DNA from: Onchidella celtica
Lineage: Eukaryota; Mollusca; Gastropoda; Systellommatophora; Onchidiidae
Assembly (NCBI GenBank): GCA_963931925.1
Contig: OZ007583.1
Span: 10,211,372 to 10,275,371 of the forward strand
Direction of reading: 5' to 3'
Length of the DNA: 64,000 nt
Shown here: in pieces, positions 40,800 to 51,629 of the stretch
How positions within the stretch are numbered: position 1 is the stretch's first letter
How the letters are laid out: every line of letters starts with the position of its first letter
The notes under the pieces: model-generated
Told to the model about the DNA's origin: nothing
The model's database searches: none
Seen by the model: the letters and a program-made list of their open reading frames with translations, nothing else
Program-made: the position numbers and the translations under genes

Positions 40800-43655
40800 T
40801 TATTTTATAGGTCTCGGTTCCATTGCCACTGCTGCTGTTTTTGACGTCCTTGGAATGTATCTCTTGAGGAGGTTGGCGTGCAAGGTCTTTTCTTTTGCAC
40901 CCATCTTGATTCTATAGTCGTTAACACCGACAACTGAGACTACCTTATATGGTCCCTTCCATTGGACTAGGAGCTTGTTAGTGTTCGTCGGCAGTAGCAC
41001 CAACACTTCATCTCCGGGGCGGAACTTCCTCTCTCGCGCCTTCCGGTCGTAGTAGGTCTTCTGTCTACCTTGAGCCTTGGAGAGTTCTTCCGTCGCTAAC
41101 TTCCATGTGTCCTCCAGCCTCTCACGTAGTTCCATGACGTACTGGTAACTGGTCTTCGTTTCCGGCTCCTCTACGTCCTTGGTCCATAGTTGTCGTAAGA
41201 TGTGCATTGGTCCTCTCACAGTTCTCCCATACAGCAACTCGAATGGGGCAAACTTGGTCGACTCTTGGGGAACTTCACGATATGCGAAGAGCAGCGGGTT
41301 GATGTATCTGTGCCACTGCTTGGGTTGCTCTGCGCACAGTCGTCTCAATGTTTTCTTCAGCGTGCCGTTGAATCGCTCCACCAACCCGTTGCACATAGGG
41401 TGGTAGACTGTAGTGGTCGACTGTCGAATTCCCAGTAGTCTATTCGTTTCCTTCATGACATCTGACATAAACTGGGTCCCTTGGTCCGACAAGATCTCTT
41501 CGGGCACACCCAAACGGCTGTAGATGTTCACTAAGGCTTCTGCTACCGTTTCTGCGTCGATCTTCTTCAAGGGTGTGGCTTCGGGGTAACGAGTAGCGTA
41601 GTCTATGTACACCAGGATATACCGATGTCCACCTTCACTTGGGGGGTCGATAGGTCCTACTAAGTCCACGGCCACTCGCCTAAATGGTACGTCCACTACT
41701 GGCATACTCTGCAGGTGCACCTTTGGGGTCGCTCCTTTGTTCACCGTCCTCTGGCATATGTCGCATGAGCGGCAGTATCTCGCGACGTCACCTTCAATTC
41801 CAGGCCAATAAAAATTGCTCATAACTCTGTCTTTGGTTTTCTTCACGCCGAGGTGTCCTCCGACGATCGAGTCGTGGACTACACTCAGTACATACTCTCT
41901 CAGTTTCTCGGGTAGTACCACTTGCCTTATAACCGTCGCCTGTCTCAGGTCCTTGTAGATCCGGTACAGTACTCCTCCATGTTTCTCAAAATGAACAGAT
42001 TTATTGCCTCTATTAGTTGGGATCTTCTTCTGCTCTAACTTCCTAATGACTTCGTCTTCTTCTTGGAGTCGGATAAGTTCCTCTCTATCCACTCCCGCGT
42101 GCCGTTCTGCCCTCGGCACCTTCAGCGACGTAGACCGGTCCTTCCTCTTCTCCTGGGCTCTCGTGGTCACCGCTCCTACCATCACCTCAGTATCAGGGTC
42201 GTACGGATCCTTCGCTCCGTCCACGTTCCCGACTACTAGGTCGCAGATGGTCTCCGGGAGACACAGCGCCGTCACTTTGCCCGTCAGGTAAGGCGTCTTC
42301 ACGTCGATAACGGCTTCCTCCGCCGCTAGCAAGGAGTTATCGATCCTCGCGATAAGTTTCTTCCCACCGGTGAGCTGTCCGTCGTCCACCAGTGCTCGCC
42401 GCACCACTACACCTTCACAGCCGGTATCTCTTAGGACATCTACCGCTCGATTTCCAATCAAGCCCTTCATCACTGGTAACTTCAGCTTCTCCACGGTCCT
42501 TCCGTCACTGCATCCTCCGCACGTAACAGGCACCGCTAACTGTAGCTTCCCGTCCTTCATTACCGCTTGAACGTTGATGCTGGTGTCAGCCGTCGTCGCA
42601 TCCTGTCTCGACGACTCGTCCGCCGCTATCACTACGGCCGCCGCCGCCTTGTTCGGCTTGCCTCGTCCCATATCCTTCTGGGCTGGACACATCCTCCGAA
42701 CGTGGCCTGGCTTTCCACAAAGGTAACATTTCAACTCACCTTTGTCGTTTAACTTGGTACGACACTCCGTCGCCTTGTGTCCCGGCCTCTGGCACCTATG
42801 GCAGACCTGTGGGCTTCTGTCTCCGTTGGGCCTCTGTCGCACTGGCCGGCTCTGCAGTCTGGCGCTCCCGCTGAGCGTCCGGTTCCTCGCTACCAGGTAC
42901 GCCTCCGCTGAATCTGCGATGTCCTGTAGCGTCTTTGGTTTCCTCTCCCTCACATGGGTTGCAAGGTCTGGTGGGCAGGCATCCATGAATTGCTCTCTGA
43001 CGAACAGATCTCTCACTCCTTCGTAGGTCTCCTCCGTCTTCGACAGCTTTATCCACCTCTCTAGATAGGTCTTGATCCTGGTCAAAAACATTCCAACATC
43101 TTCTCCATCTTCAGGCTTACCTTGTCTGAACATGAGTCTGTATCCGTCCTCTGACAGGTTGTACCTCTTCTGCAACGCTTCCTGGACCTTGTCGTAGTCC
43201 TTGGCTTCATCGATCGGTAGTCTGCAGAAGCACTCCAAAGCTCTCCCGGTCAGCAGGGCAGACAGTGATGTCGTCCAGGTGGATCTGGGCCATTCAGCTG
43301 TCTCGGCAAACCTCTCAAACCGCAGCAACCAGCTATCCAGATCGTCCTTCTTGTCCTGAAATGCAGGTAGCTTGGGTCTCTTAGAACTGGCGTGGTCGTC
43401 GGTCTTCTGCGCTGAGTCGTTGCCTCCACGTTGCTGGCGCATCCTCTCTATCTCCAACTCGTGGTTCATCTTTTCCCTTTCCAGCTGTCGTTCAGCCTCC
43501 TTCTCATGAGCCTGTCGTTCAGCCTCCTTCTCCTGTCGTTGAGCCTCCAGCTGTCTTTCTCTTTCCAGGCCTTCACGGAGGTAGTCCCGTCTCTCCTGCC
43601 CAGTGAGCTCCATAGCGTCCGCTTCCTGGCTAAGCCTTCCAATAACCTCCGACAT
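40800..43655 (-). CDS. unit D gag-protease-integrase ORF
   Basis: The product appears identical to unit A. This is the first unit in transcription order from LTR5, so it is the one most directly driven by the outer 5' LTR. Confidence 0.93.
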   Translation of the reverse strand: MSEVIGRLSQEADAMELTGQERRDYLREGLERERQLEAQRQEKEAERQAHEKEAERQLEREKMNHELEIERMRQQRGGNDSAQKTDDHASSKRPKLPAFQDKKDDLDSWLLRFERFAETAEWPRSTWTTSLSALLTGRALECFCRLPIDEAKDYDKVQEALQKRYNLSEDGYRLMFRQGKPEDGEDVGMFLTRIKTYLERWIKLSKTEETYEGVRDLFVREQFMDACPPDLATHVRERKPKTLQDIADSAEAYLVARNRTLSGSARLQSRPVRQRPNGDRSPQVCHRCQRPGHKATECRTKLNDKGELKCYLCGKPGHVRRMCPAQKDMGRGKPNKAAAAVVIAADESSRQDATTADTSINVQAVMKDGKLQLAVPVTCGGCSDGRTVEKLKLPVMKGLIGNRAVDVLRDTGCEGVVVRRALVDDGQLTGGKKLIARIDNSLLAAEEAVIDVKTPYLTGKVTALCLPETICDLVVGNVDGAKDPYDPDTEVMVGAVTTRAQEKRKDRSTSLKVPRAERHAGVDREELIRLQEEDEVIRKLEQKKIPTNRGNKSVHFEKHGGVLYRIYKDLRQATVIRQVVLPEKLREYVLSVVHDSIVGGHLGVKKTKDRVMSNFYWPGIEGDVARYCRSCDICQRTVNKGATPKVHLQSMPVVDVPFRRVAVDLVGPIDPPSEGGHRYILVYIDYATRYPEATPLKKIDAETVAEALVNIYSRLGVPEEILSDQGTQFMSDVMKETNRLLGIRQSTTTVYHPMCNGLVERFNGTLKKTLRRLCAEQPKQWHRYINPLLFAYREVPQESTKFAPFELLYGRTVRGPMHILRQLWTKDVEEPETKTSYQYVMELRERLEDTWKLATEELSKAQGRQKTYYDRKARERKFRPGDEVLVLLPTNTNKLLVQWKGPYKVVSVVGVNDYRIKMGAKEKTLHANLLKRYIPRTSKTAAVAMEPRPIK

Positions 43656-43742
43656 GTTGTAGATAGCTTGTCGATGATATTCTACAATAAACTATGTAAA
43701 TAAATCTAGTAATTTTGATCTGGTCCGCTCGAATATGGTCGG

Positions 43743-43760
43743 ATCCCGGACGAGCCCCCA
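43743..43760 (-). promoter_or_regulatory. primer binding site, tRNA-Pro (unit D)
   Basis: Same 18-nt sequence, three bases from LTR5. Confidence 0.9.
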
Positions 43761-43763
43761 ATA

Positions 43764-44375
43764 TGTAAAAGCTGAGGTTGTTCTAGCACGTTATAGTAGG
43801 GGGGAGTTAGTTGATCTAACTACAACCCTTTAGAAAACGAAACTATTACAGCTGTAAAATAAATAAACACGAGATCCGACGATAGATTAAATAACACTAA
43901 AGTTTAATAACTGAATACTGAACAATAAATACTAGGAAGACACCAGCGAAACTAAATATCTACGCCACACAAAAGGAAACTCACTTACTCACCCCCCAAC
44001 CACTCACACAGGATATAAACATTCCTACAGAAAGTTCCCGAAATAAACGTTACCTTTGCCCTCGCACAAACTAACCAATCACGCATCAATACGTCATCAG
44101 GTTACATCACTCAAGGCCAAATCTGGCGTAAACATTCGTATCCACAACGTTATCGAATATTCGGGAACATACTAATATTTACTGAACGAGTCAAAACACC
44201 TGACAACAAGCGAGCGAGGAAAAAAACTACTCACTAGAAAAGAAGGTCAGGTCACGGAGTACAGTACACTCTGGCGGTTGTCAACAATAAAATGGAAAAA
44301 GTAGTGGACACATGCTCAGCCACCAGCACAACAACATAACCGGGGGAGGGCAAGGGGTAGCCCGCAGATGCTACA
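43764..44375 (-). repeat. LTR5 (612 bp), outer 5' LTR of the array
   Basis: Outermost LTR in element orientation, directly abutting the right GGCCT. It would supply the promoter for unit D. Its outer tip reads TGTAGCATCTG on the minus strand. Confidence 0.92.
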
Positions 44376-44380
44376 GGCCT
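44376..44380. repeat. target-site duplication, right copy (GGCCT)
   Basis: Right partner of 16868-16872. It directly follows the CA of LTR5. Confidence 0.9.
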
Positions 44381-45060
44381 ATAGATTCTTTAAAAAAAAC
44401 ATACGCACAAAAAAAAAAAACACACACCTGCAAACAAGTGATGAAACTTGGGTTTATGCATGCGACCCAGAAACAATTTGAGCAGTAGCGGCCGGGTCTT
44501 CTGAATGGAGATGAGGTCCTCATACCGAACGACCAAAGAAGCCACAAGTAATACACAGCCATGATTTTCTTTGACTGGCAAGGTATCACTATAAGTAAAA
44601 AAAAAATATGTGCCACACGGTCAAAATGTGAACCATGAATATTATTCCAGTTTCAAAGCGACCAAGAGAACGAGTGCGTCGAAAGCGACCAAAGCTGTGG
44701 GCGTCAGGTTCCTCTTGCACGAGACAGCAACCGCTCATACAGCTCTACGTGTGCAGCAATACCTTACCAAAGAGTATCTATCTTTGACCTTGTTTCAAAC
44801 AGTTATTCCCCCCTCCCCCTTATTCCCTGACTTGGCACCCTGTGAATATTTCTTGTTCTCAAAGTTTAAAATGTTACTGAAAGGGCAGCGCTTCCACGAC
44901 ATTGAGGAGACCCAAAGAAGCATCGACAAGGTCCCTCGACAGAATCCCAAAGAATGATCGAGATACGGGGGTGTTTCCAACCAAAGCCTTCACACCCGCT
45001 GGGATCGATGTGTAAAGGCAGGAGAGGAGTACAGGCTACTTGGAGGGATTCGATGAGGAA
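44381..45060 (+). pseudogene. mariner transposase, catalytic half (right of array)
   Basis: Continues the gene broken at 16867. DETWVYACDPET holds the first catalytic Asp (codon 44440-44442). A frame at 44610-44957 holds HTALRVQQYLTKEYLSL, PDLAPCEYF and KMLLKGQRFHDIEE. The second catalytic position is Glu in HETA (44721-44723) where mariners have HDNA, and the third is Glu in APCEYF (44844-44846) where mariners have Asp. The reading frame is also broken by stops and indels, and A-rich expansions lie near 44390-44425. It is a dead copy, inactive before or after the retrotransposon arrived. Confidence 0.8.
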
Positions 45061-45780
45061 TAATAATTAAGTAAGTTGAATCCTTTTCGAGAAATCAGAC
45101 CAGTTTCGTTGTGTTGTTATCGCAGTACATGTATTAAAACAGGGCGGGAAAAAGAGAAAAAACAACAACAACTAAACAAAACACAAACCGGCCGGGCACG
45201 CGAAGATGCTCGTCATTACGCTCTCGCAGACCCCGTTTCGTCGGATATTTCCCGTGTTCTTGTGTGTGCATTTTTGACTTTTCGAGAAAATGAGAATTGG
45301 AAGTTTGAAGAGGTGCAAAATCAGGGTTTAAACAGGCTTCAAAATTGAAACTCGCATAAAATGCCGACGCAAAATACACCCATATGACACTTACCAGTAC
45401 CTAATAAAATTAGGAGTGAGAGAACCACCTCCGTGAAAAAAACCTCAAAATCGGCAAAAATTCGCATACTATACAACAACATGGATAATACCCCACGAAA
45501 ATGGTGAAGAAACTCTTCTAAACCCACATCTGCGATAGACCAATAGGCCCTAGGCCGAAAGCTCGATTTGTCTTCCCTTTTCCTTTGTACCGTTCTGTAT
45601 TATTTGTTACGCGTGGCTTTGCGACATACAACTCGTCCTTCTTTGCCATAATATATTTGTTTTTTCTGCAAAAAAGGACCACAATCTTATTCGCAGGATG
45701 TGTGCGAATAATCACTTCGATTTGAAACTATCAAAGTAAACAAAGGATCTAGATCTAGCTAGCATGACCCATGAACCCTA
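45061..45780. other. intergenic sequence upstream of the DAP-like gene
   Basis: No gene recognised. It separates the mariner remnant from the first exon of the host gene. Confidence 0.6.
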
Positions 45781-45905
45781 TGTAAACAGCAACACATTTT
45801 CGTGACGTAGTACACAAGTTATTGTGTTGGCAAAAACAGAAGCCCACGACACCACTTCAGTTGCAGGAAGATTTTGTTTCGTGCCAGGTGTTTTCTTGAA
45901 AAACC
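45781..45905 (+). promoter_or_regulatory. 5' flank/5'UTR of the DAP-like gene
   Basis: Directly precedes the start codon. A CRE-like TGACGTA lies within 45801-45810, about 100 bp before the ATG. No TATA box is evident. The start context has A at -3. CpG content rises through exon 1 and the start of intron 1, as at many animal promoters. The transcription start site cannot be placed from sequence. Confidence 0.4.
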
Positions 45906-48900
45906 ATGTCGGAGGACGGTGCATCTGCTGACCTTAAAGCTGGGCATCCCCCTGCAGGTAAACATTTTGAAGATCCTGATGTTCAGTCGTTAGGAGCTGC
46001 TCGATCTGCAGATGTAGGTCTAACTGTGATGCACGAGGACGCCTGCCGCTCCTTCATCTTGGCTTTTGCAATTTGGCTCGTCCCTTCGGAGTTGTCTGTT
46101 GAAGCAAACGTTTGTTGCAATATTTTTACCAGGACATAACGATATCCGTATCATCACGATGCCGCGTTCTCGAATGTCCACTGCGGTCATGGTGAAAGTA
46201 CGAGTGGTCAACCCGAACAACGGGAGGCGTAGAGTAGACTGTGATTTCGCGATTCAGGTCACTGCCCTCTTTGAGCTGTAGCCTAGATCAAGGCTACTTT
46301 CGGACTTTCAGTCTTATTCATTCTCTCATTATCCCATCTATTAGCCTAATCAAAAGCACTGTGACAAAAACATGTCAACCAGTGAACCGCTCGTCAGAAT
46401 CACGAAGATTAAGCTTTCAAAGGCCCTCCCCCCCCCCCCTACTCTCAAAAGGTGAGGCATGGACATGAGAATTGACAATTGTTACTCCATAAATTTGTAA
46501 AATGCAGTAGACTCTAGGCCTACAGTGAAACCTGCGTAATACGAAAACGGATGATAAATTTCTTTTTATCAGAAAGATTTCCAGGGTAGGCCCTACCGCC
46601 ATTATCCTTCTTTATTCTTTGTAAACTAAGTAAAAAATTATGTAAGTTGATGTCTCTCTACATGTAAAGATAATCATGAATCATGTCACTGCCTTTTTAA
46701 CCAAAAGATTCTCTTTCATTTAGGCTACTTGGTAAAAAGAGAGTGCAGTCTTGAAATTGAATTGCCTTTGAAGTGAAAGAAAAAAGTCAGCCATGTCAAT
46801 TTCATGCCCATCTAGTTGATCTGATGGGTTTGCAGGAGCATCAGGCCCAGGGGAGACGATGATTGAACTAGTCCGTGAGGTTACCAGACAGAAAGATACT
46901 GCCCGCAGAGAGCAGCATAGCCTACCTTTTTTTTTTTCTGTTTCCTAGTCACCCTCTTGTGTTTACAGGCTTGCCTTTCTAGTTTCTGGGGGCTGTAACG
47001 AATGTGTCTTCCCCCCACATCAACTACAGTATATTCACTAGCAGTACTTGTGGAGCAATTCAGATTCATAATAGGCCACCCGATACGATGGGTCGATCAC
47101 CACCCAGTTTTAGCGAATTTTTCCGGCAACCTACATAAGGGCGCATCTTGTTGACACACATATAATATATATATGTATATATGATATGCACACACACAAA
47201 AAAACAACAACTTTGATTTCAGTTGTTGGATCCAGTACATCAAGGATGGTAATAATAATTAAAAATAAAATTACCAAGACTTGTAGAACTTTGCTTCTCA
47301 TGAAAATTGTGATTTTTAGCCATTGGCTCTTTATCTAAAATACTTTTATTAGTTTTAATACTAGGACAGTTGTTGGTCCCCTGAAATGGCTGAATTTTGG
47401 CTTTTAAAAGTATGTCTCACTGTATTTCTTTTTTCTCCTAAACTAAAAAATCTGTCTCAACCAATGAGAAACAAGCTCTGAAATTATGTATGCCCCAAAT
47501 ACCCATAGTGGCTCCTTAGTATACGTGCCAGTCTGGACAAAATTATTTGTTTGGGGGGAAATGGCTAGTTTTCACTCTTCTTCTCAAGAAAATTGAGCTG
47601 TCAGTTTGGTATCATAAGTCAGATCATTGGTTAGAAACAAAGGTTTCATTGTTTATAATCGGTGTGATGGGATTTTTAAACAATATTTTCAAATTGAGAG
47701 TCCCATATGCCTGCCAAAACAAATCATGTACTTTGGCAAGGATCGCTGATCTAGATAGGTTTCCTGTGAATGAGATCACTCGCCCGGGCAGTGGGCTTTA
47801 CCCTGTGCCTGGGAGTTAAGATATTGTGCAGCTTAGTCAGAGTTGGGAAGTGGTTCCTTTTGGGACACACAGACCACATTAAAGATATTCTAAAAGCGGT
47901 TTGAGGGATTGTAATTTTCTGTAAAGTGGAAAAAAAAAAAGGATATTTTGTGGGGTATTCTGTCCAAAGAATGATATTGTGTATACATCAGGTTTTGAAG
48001 AATGACGGTTTTGAGTATATTTAAGCTCAAAATATTATTAGAAAATGTCACATTTGTGTGGCTCTCCACGAATACCCGTCAGATGACGCACAGGCTGCTT
48101 TTGAGATACAGGCCTGGAAGGTAATTTTTCTCTGGTTACTACACCTGACACTTTAAACGGCCATATGTCAAAAACTATTTGAGATATTGACTTCAAATAA
48201 AAAGCCAAATACACAGAAAATGGCTCTCTTTCATAATAGTTGTATCTCAAAATGTGAAATTTGACCCATGTGATGGGTTTTCTAAAGCACCACACATTTT
48301 ACGCAAAACCCAGCTAACCTAAAGGGGGGGGGGGGGGCGCTATTCATAAAGTGTACAATGCCAGCTGGATTTTTGGGGGGATTTTTGAACCCCCTACTCC
48401 TTTGTATGCTTTTATGCTTGGGCTTGTGTCGTTCTCTGTCTGGCCCCCCTCCCCAGCTATCAGAGTGGTGATTGTCCACAATAAAGCCTTGATTTTTGGA
48501 AACTTTCAGTAAATGGCAATTTGCATGGGCTGTTTGACTTGTGTCATTAGAAAAATGCTTTTCATATAAACTAACAGTTTCATTTTTGGGACATGTTGCT
48601 CTAGAGGCGAGGTACTTGCCTGTCATGCCAAAGGTACTGGGTTCAATTCCCGGTTGGCGCAGGCATGTTGGAATTTTTGGGGAAAAAATTCTTGTCCCTG
48701 ATCCTATGGTACTTGGTTTTGGTAGGTAAGATCAAGCACCTAGTCTTTTCGGACAAGTACAAAAATTCAGACGGCCTGTGTGCACATTGTGCCAGTTTTC
48801 ACCTATGTGCGAGACCATTCACTGCTCAGCATTTAAAAATTTTTCACGAAAAATGTTGACGTTCGTAAATTACATCTGTTGCATTGATGTCATGATCAAA

Positions 48901-51629
48901 TGGCAATATTATTCATGTGATGATAATAATAATCTCAAAATTGTGTGAATTGCAACGGAGAGGGAGAAATTATGAATAGGAGTATTACGAGTGATTGATT
49001 AGGAGATTGATCAAATGTTTTAAAAAGAAATATTAATAAAATGATATGTACACTGTACAAGCATGCACGTATCTGGAATGAGCATGTAGAAAATTAGAAA
49101 TACATGCACCATGTGTGAGTTTAGAGACAATGCCCATGTAGAATAAAGTGATGCCCTCATTTTGTAGCTGAATTTTCATTAAAGTGCTGAATATAAAGTT
49201 TTTTTCTTTTTCTTTTTTTTATTTAGAAAAGCTGTCTGGGCGTTAATTTTTGTCTTTTCTTCTTTGACAGTGAAGGTAGGGGGCATGCGGGTGGTTCAGC
49301 ACAAAAAGGAAGGAGAAAAAACTGAGCCTGCTCCTATGACAGCAGAAGAAGAGGCTGAGTTTGGATCAAGGTAATATAAGAGTTCTATACCAGTTAATGT
49401 TTTTTGTTCAGCGTAGTGACAGACCTAGTATTAGTAAGTTGGCCTCATGTTGTGACCACAGCTGCTGCCCTAATGAATGTATGATAATTGTTATAGTGCT
49501 CAGATAGTAATCATCATAGGCTAAGCTGGAGTGCCAACACGTTTTTTTGATAGCATTTATGGCCATGGGAGGACGTCTTTGTAGGGATAAGAGGTGAGAA
49601 GCATGCAATTCAGTTTGAAGTATTCAGCTAATTTGTGTACTTGGTGTTACACAAACTGATATCAGAGCTCTCACACGCGGGGAAAGATGTTAATTGACAT
49701 TGATATTTATGTGGGAAGAGCACAGGTACAAGGCAGCTCAAGATAACAGGTTACATGACAAATAATGGACAATTTCTTGGCTTACGTAGAGTGGAAACAG
49801 CACAAGATAAGCCAGCTCAAGATCACAGGTTACATTACATGGATGTAGTCATATTCGTGGCCTACATACTTTTGTTATGGTGTTACATAAGCCCACCAGT
49901 GAGTCACTATGAAATCAGTATAGTTGGGCATCAGGTGGCAACTTGTTTATATACTTTGGTCAGTAAGGATGACAGGATTTGACTGCATGTAGTGGAATGG
50001 GTCTGTGGGAGTCAGAAGCATGATGTATCAGATCAAATTCAGTTTTCTAGTGGTTGCCTGTTCACTGTGGAAAGGCAACAAAGGGCAGAAAGTGACAGGA
50101 GAGCATTGCTCAAACTTTGAAGCCACAGAATGTGTGGGCACAATACATACTTTTAGCACAGAAATAATCTAGCTTTGTTTTTCTCATCCTTCTTTTTCAG
50201 TTTTGCTCCTTGCAGATTCTGCTTTGTGTAGAAATACATGCAGTTGCTAATTTTGGGCTGATAAATTTTTTTATTTATTTTTGTTTGGTTTTGAAAAGCT
50301 AATAGAACTTACCAAAAATACTACAACCATTGCAATATATATAAAGTTGATACATGTATGATGTATTATAAAGCACTTGCGTCATTCAGTGACATAATTT
50401 TCCTTTAAAAAAAGTTTGTTACTGGAATGGAATGAAAGAGAGGGAGAGAAAGGAAAGGGTAACATTGCCAGAAGGTGTAATTCATAAAGTTGTATGTAAA
50501 TTGCAATGATATTAACCCAAAGCAATGCCAGTTAGTAGTGACACAAAGTCAGGGCCCAAATCCTCCACCACTATCATCACACTCGCTGGGGAATGTGCCA
50601 CTAAGTCATGATGCATGTATTTCTAATTACCCTAATTTTCTACTACAATATAATGCAGAAACTGAAAACTGTGTCAAGAAAAATACTTGAAGCATAAAGG
50701 CAGCAGTTCATGTCTCTGATTTTAACTAAGCCCAGTAATTATTTTTGTGATCACTGGTGATGTAGAGTTGTTTATTTTGTCACTGCTGCATAGTTGGATT
50801 ACTTTGGTGACAAAACAGTAGAGATTTATAATAGTGAAGAATTACATGTCAGTATGAGTAAGAAAAGGCTTTTATGGCTGGTGGATTGTGTATTCAGTTC
50901 TGACTTCCATCTTACATTTCATGATGGTTTACTACAAAGGTACATGCATGAGTATGAACATATTCTTTTTTTTTTTTTTCTTGCAGCCCCCCAAAGACAG
51001 ATAAGCATCATCAGTCCTTGCTTGTATCTGGCGCTGTTACAAAGGTTAGTTGTTAAGTATAAACTTGCAGAACAGAATTATGTTCTAAAGTTTATGGGAG
51101 GTTAATTTTGGTCTTGAATGTTAGTGTCGGTCCTATAGATCAATGAAATAGATATAAAGACACTTGTAATTTTCATTTGAAACTCAAAAACCCACAAGTT
51201 ATGGTTAGAAATTTTGAAAAGAAATGCAAGAAGAATCTGGTAGTGTGTTGCCTGTTTTCTTTTATGGTTTGAAAGTTTTAAGTCTTTGTCTTCTATGTCA
51301 CATGAACAGCTTGTTAGAGAAATTGATTTTGCAGATTTTGACTCATAATGTTGTGATGGCTATGCATTCCATTATGGAGAGTAGCAAATGCATTATAAGA
51401 AGAAATTTTTTCTCCTTCATTCAAATTCTCTGGCATTAGGAAGGGAAAGAGGCACATGTGAAGCTCATAGTTTTTTTTTTTTTTTGTAATCCCTCTGCTT
51501 TCATGGCATCAGGGGGACAAAGACTTCACAACACAAGCAGTGAAAAGCTTTCATGAAAAGCCTCTCCCAACGCATGATGTCAAACCTCGTCCCGCCCAGC
51601 ACACCCAGCACATTCACCAGCCCAGGTAG
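45906..51629 (+). CDS. DAP: death-associated protein 1 ortholog (4 exons, 108 aa)
   Basis: Exons are 45906-45957, 49271-49370, 50987-51044 and 51513-51629. Splice sites are CAG|gtaaac, ttgacag|TG, AAG|gtaata, cttgcag|CC, AAG|gttagt and catcag|GG, and all phases agree. The 108-residue product carries KAGHPPAVKVGGMRVVQ (11-27), the DAP family signature. It also has SPPK (51-54), SGAV (65-68), GDKDF (71-75) and a QHIHQPR end, in the same order as the 102-residue human protein. In mammals this small Pro-rich cytoplasmic protein restrains autophagy and is an mTOR substrate at Ser3 and Ser51; Ser51 aligns here at the same number. The exon 1 ATG has no upstream competitor in frame. A paralog of the DAPL1 type is less likely given the match to DAP. 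The product prediction is strong; function in this animal is inferred. Confidence 0.92.
45958..49270 (+). other. intron 1 of the DAP-like gene
   Basis: 3313 bp between a CAG|gtaaac donor and a pyrimidine-rich ttgacag acceptor. It contains an AT microsatellite near 47160-47185, a 14-G run (48324-48337) and a tRNA-like SINE head (48590-48665). No independent gene seen. Confidence 0.85.
48590..48665 (+). repeat. tRNA-like SINE head or tRNA pseudogene
   Basis: GGTTCAATTCC (48640-48650) matches the Pol III box B consensus at 10 of 11 positions. It sits in a 5-bp T-arm stem (CTGGG/CCCGG). Upstream is a weak box A-like GCTCTAGAGGCG and an anticodon-arm-like CCTGTCATGCC resembling tRNA-Asp or tRNA-Gly. 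The acceptor stem does not close, so it is not a working tRNA. Confidence 0.4.
49371..50986 (+). other. intron 2 of the DAP-like gene
   Basis: 1616 bp, ending in a long T tract before cttgcag. No gene or transposon recognised inside. Confidence 0.85.

Larger units (their letters stand above)
16868..44380 (-). mobile_element. tandem LTR-retrotransposon array, 5 LTRs and 4 internal regions, single target duplication
   Basis: The repeat period is 6722-6723 bp. Reading the minus strand, the order is LTR5 (44375), internal D, LTR4, internal C, LTR3, internal B, LTR2, internal A, LTR1 (ending 16873), so neighbouring elements share LTRs. The outer edges, and only those, carry the 5-bp duplication GGCCT (16868-16872 and 44376-44380). 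One canonical element is LTR, internal 6111 bp, LTR, 7334 bp in all. The near identity of all units points to recent origin. It probably arose from one insertion enlarged by LTR-LTR unequal exchange, or from integration of a concatemer. Assembly error is less likely because each unit has its own set of variants. Confidence 0.93.

Noticed and set aside
45906..46139. 77-codon unspliced frame starting at the DAP ATG
   Set aside because: The frame continues only by reading through the CAG|gtaaac donor. The conserved DAP sequence requires splicing to 49271.
48590..48665. Functional tRNA gene (Asp or Gly)
   Set aside because: Acceptor stem does not pair and the anticodon stem is imperfect. Kept only as a tRNA-like repeat.
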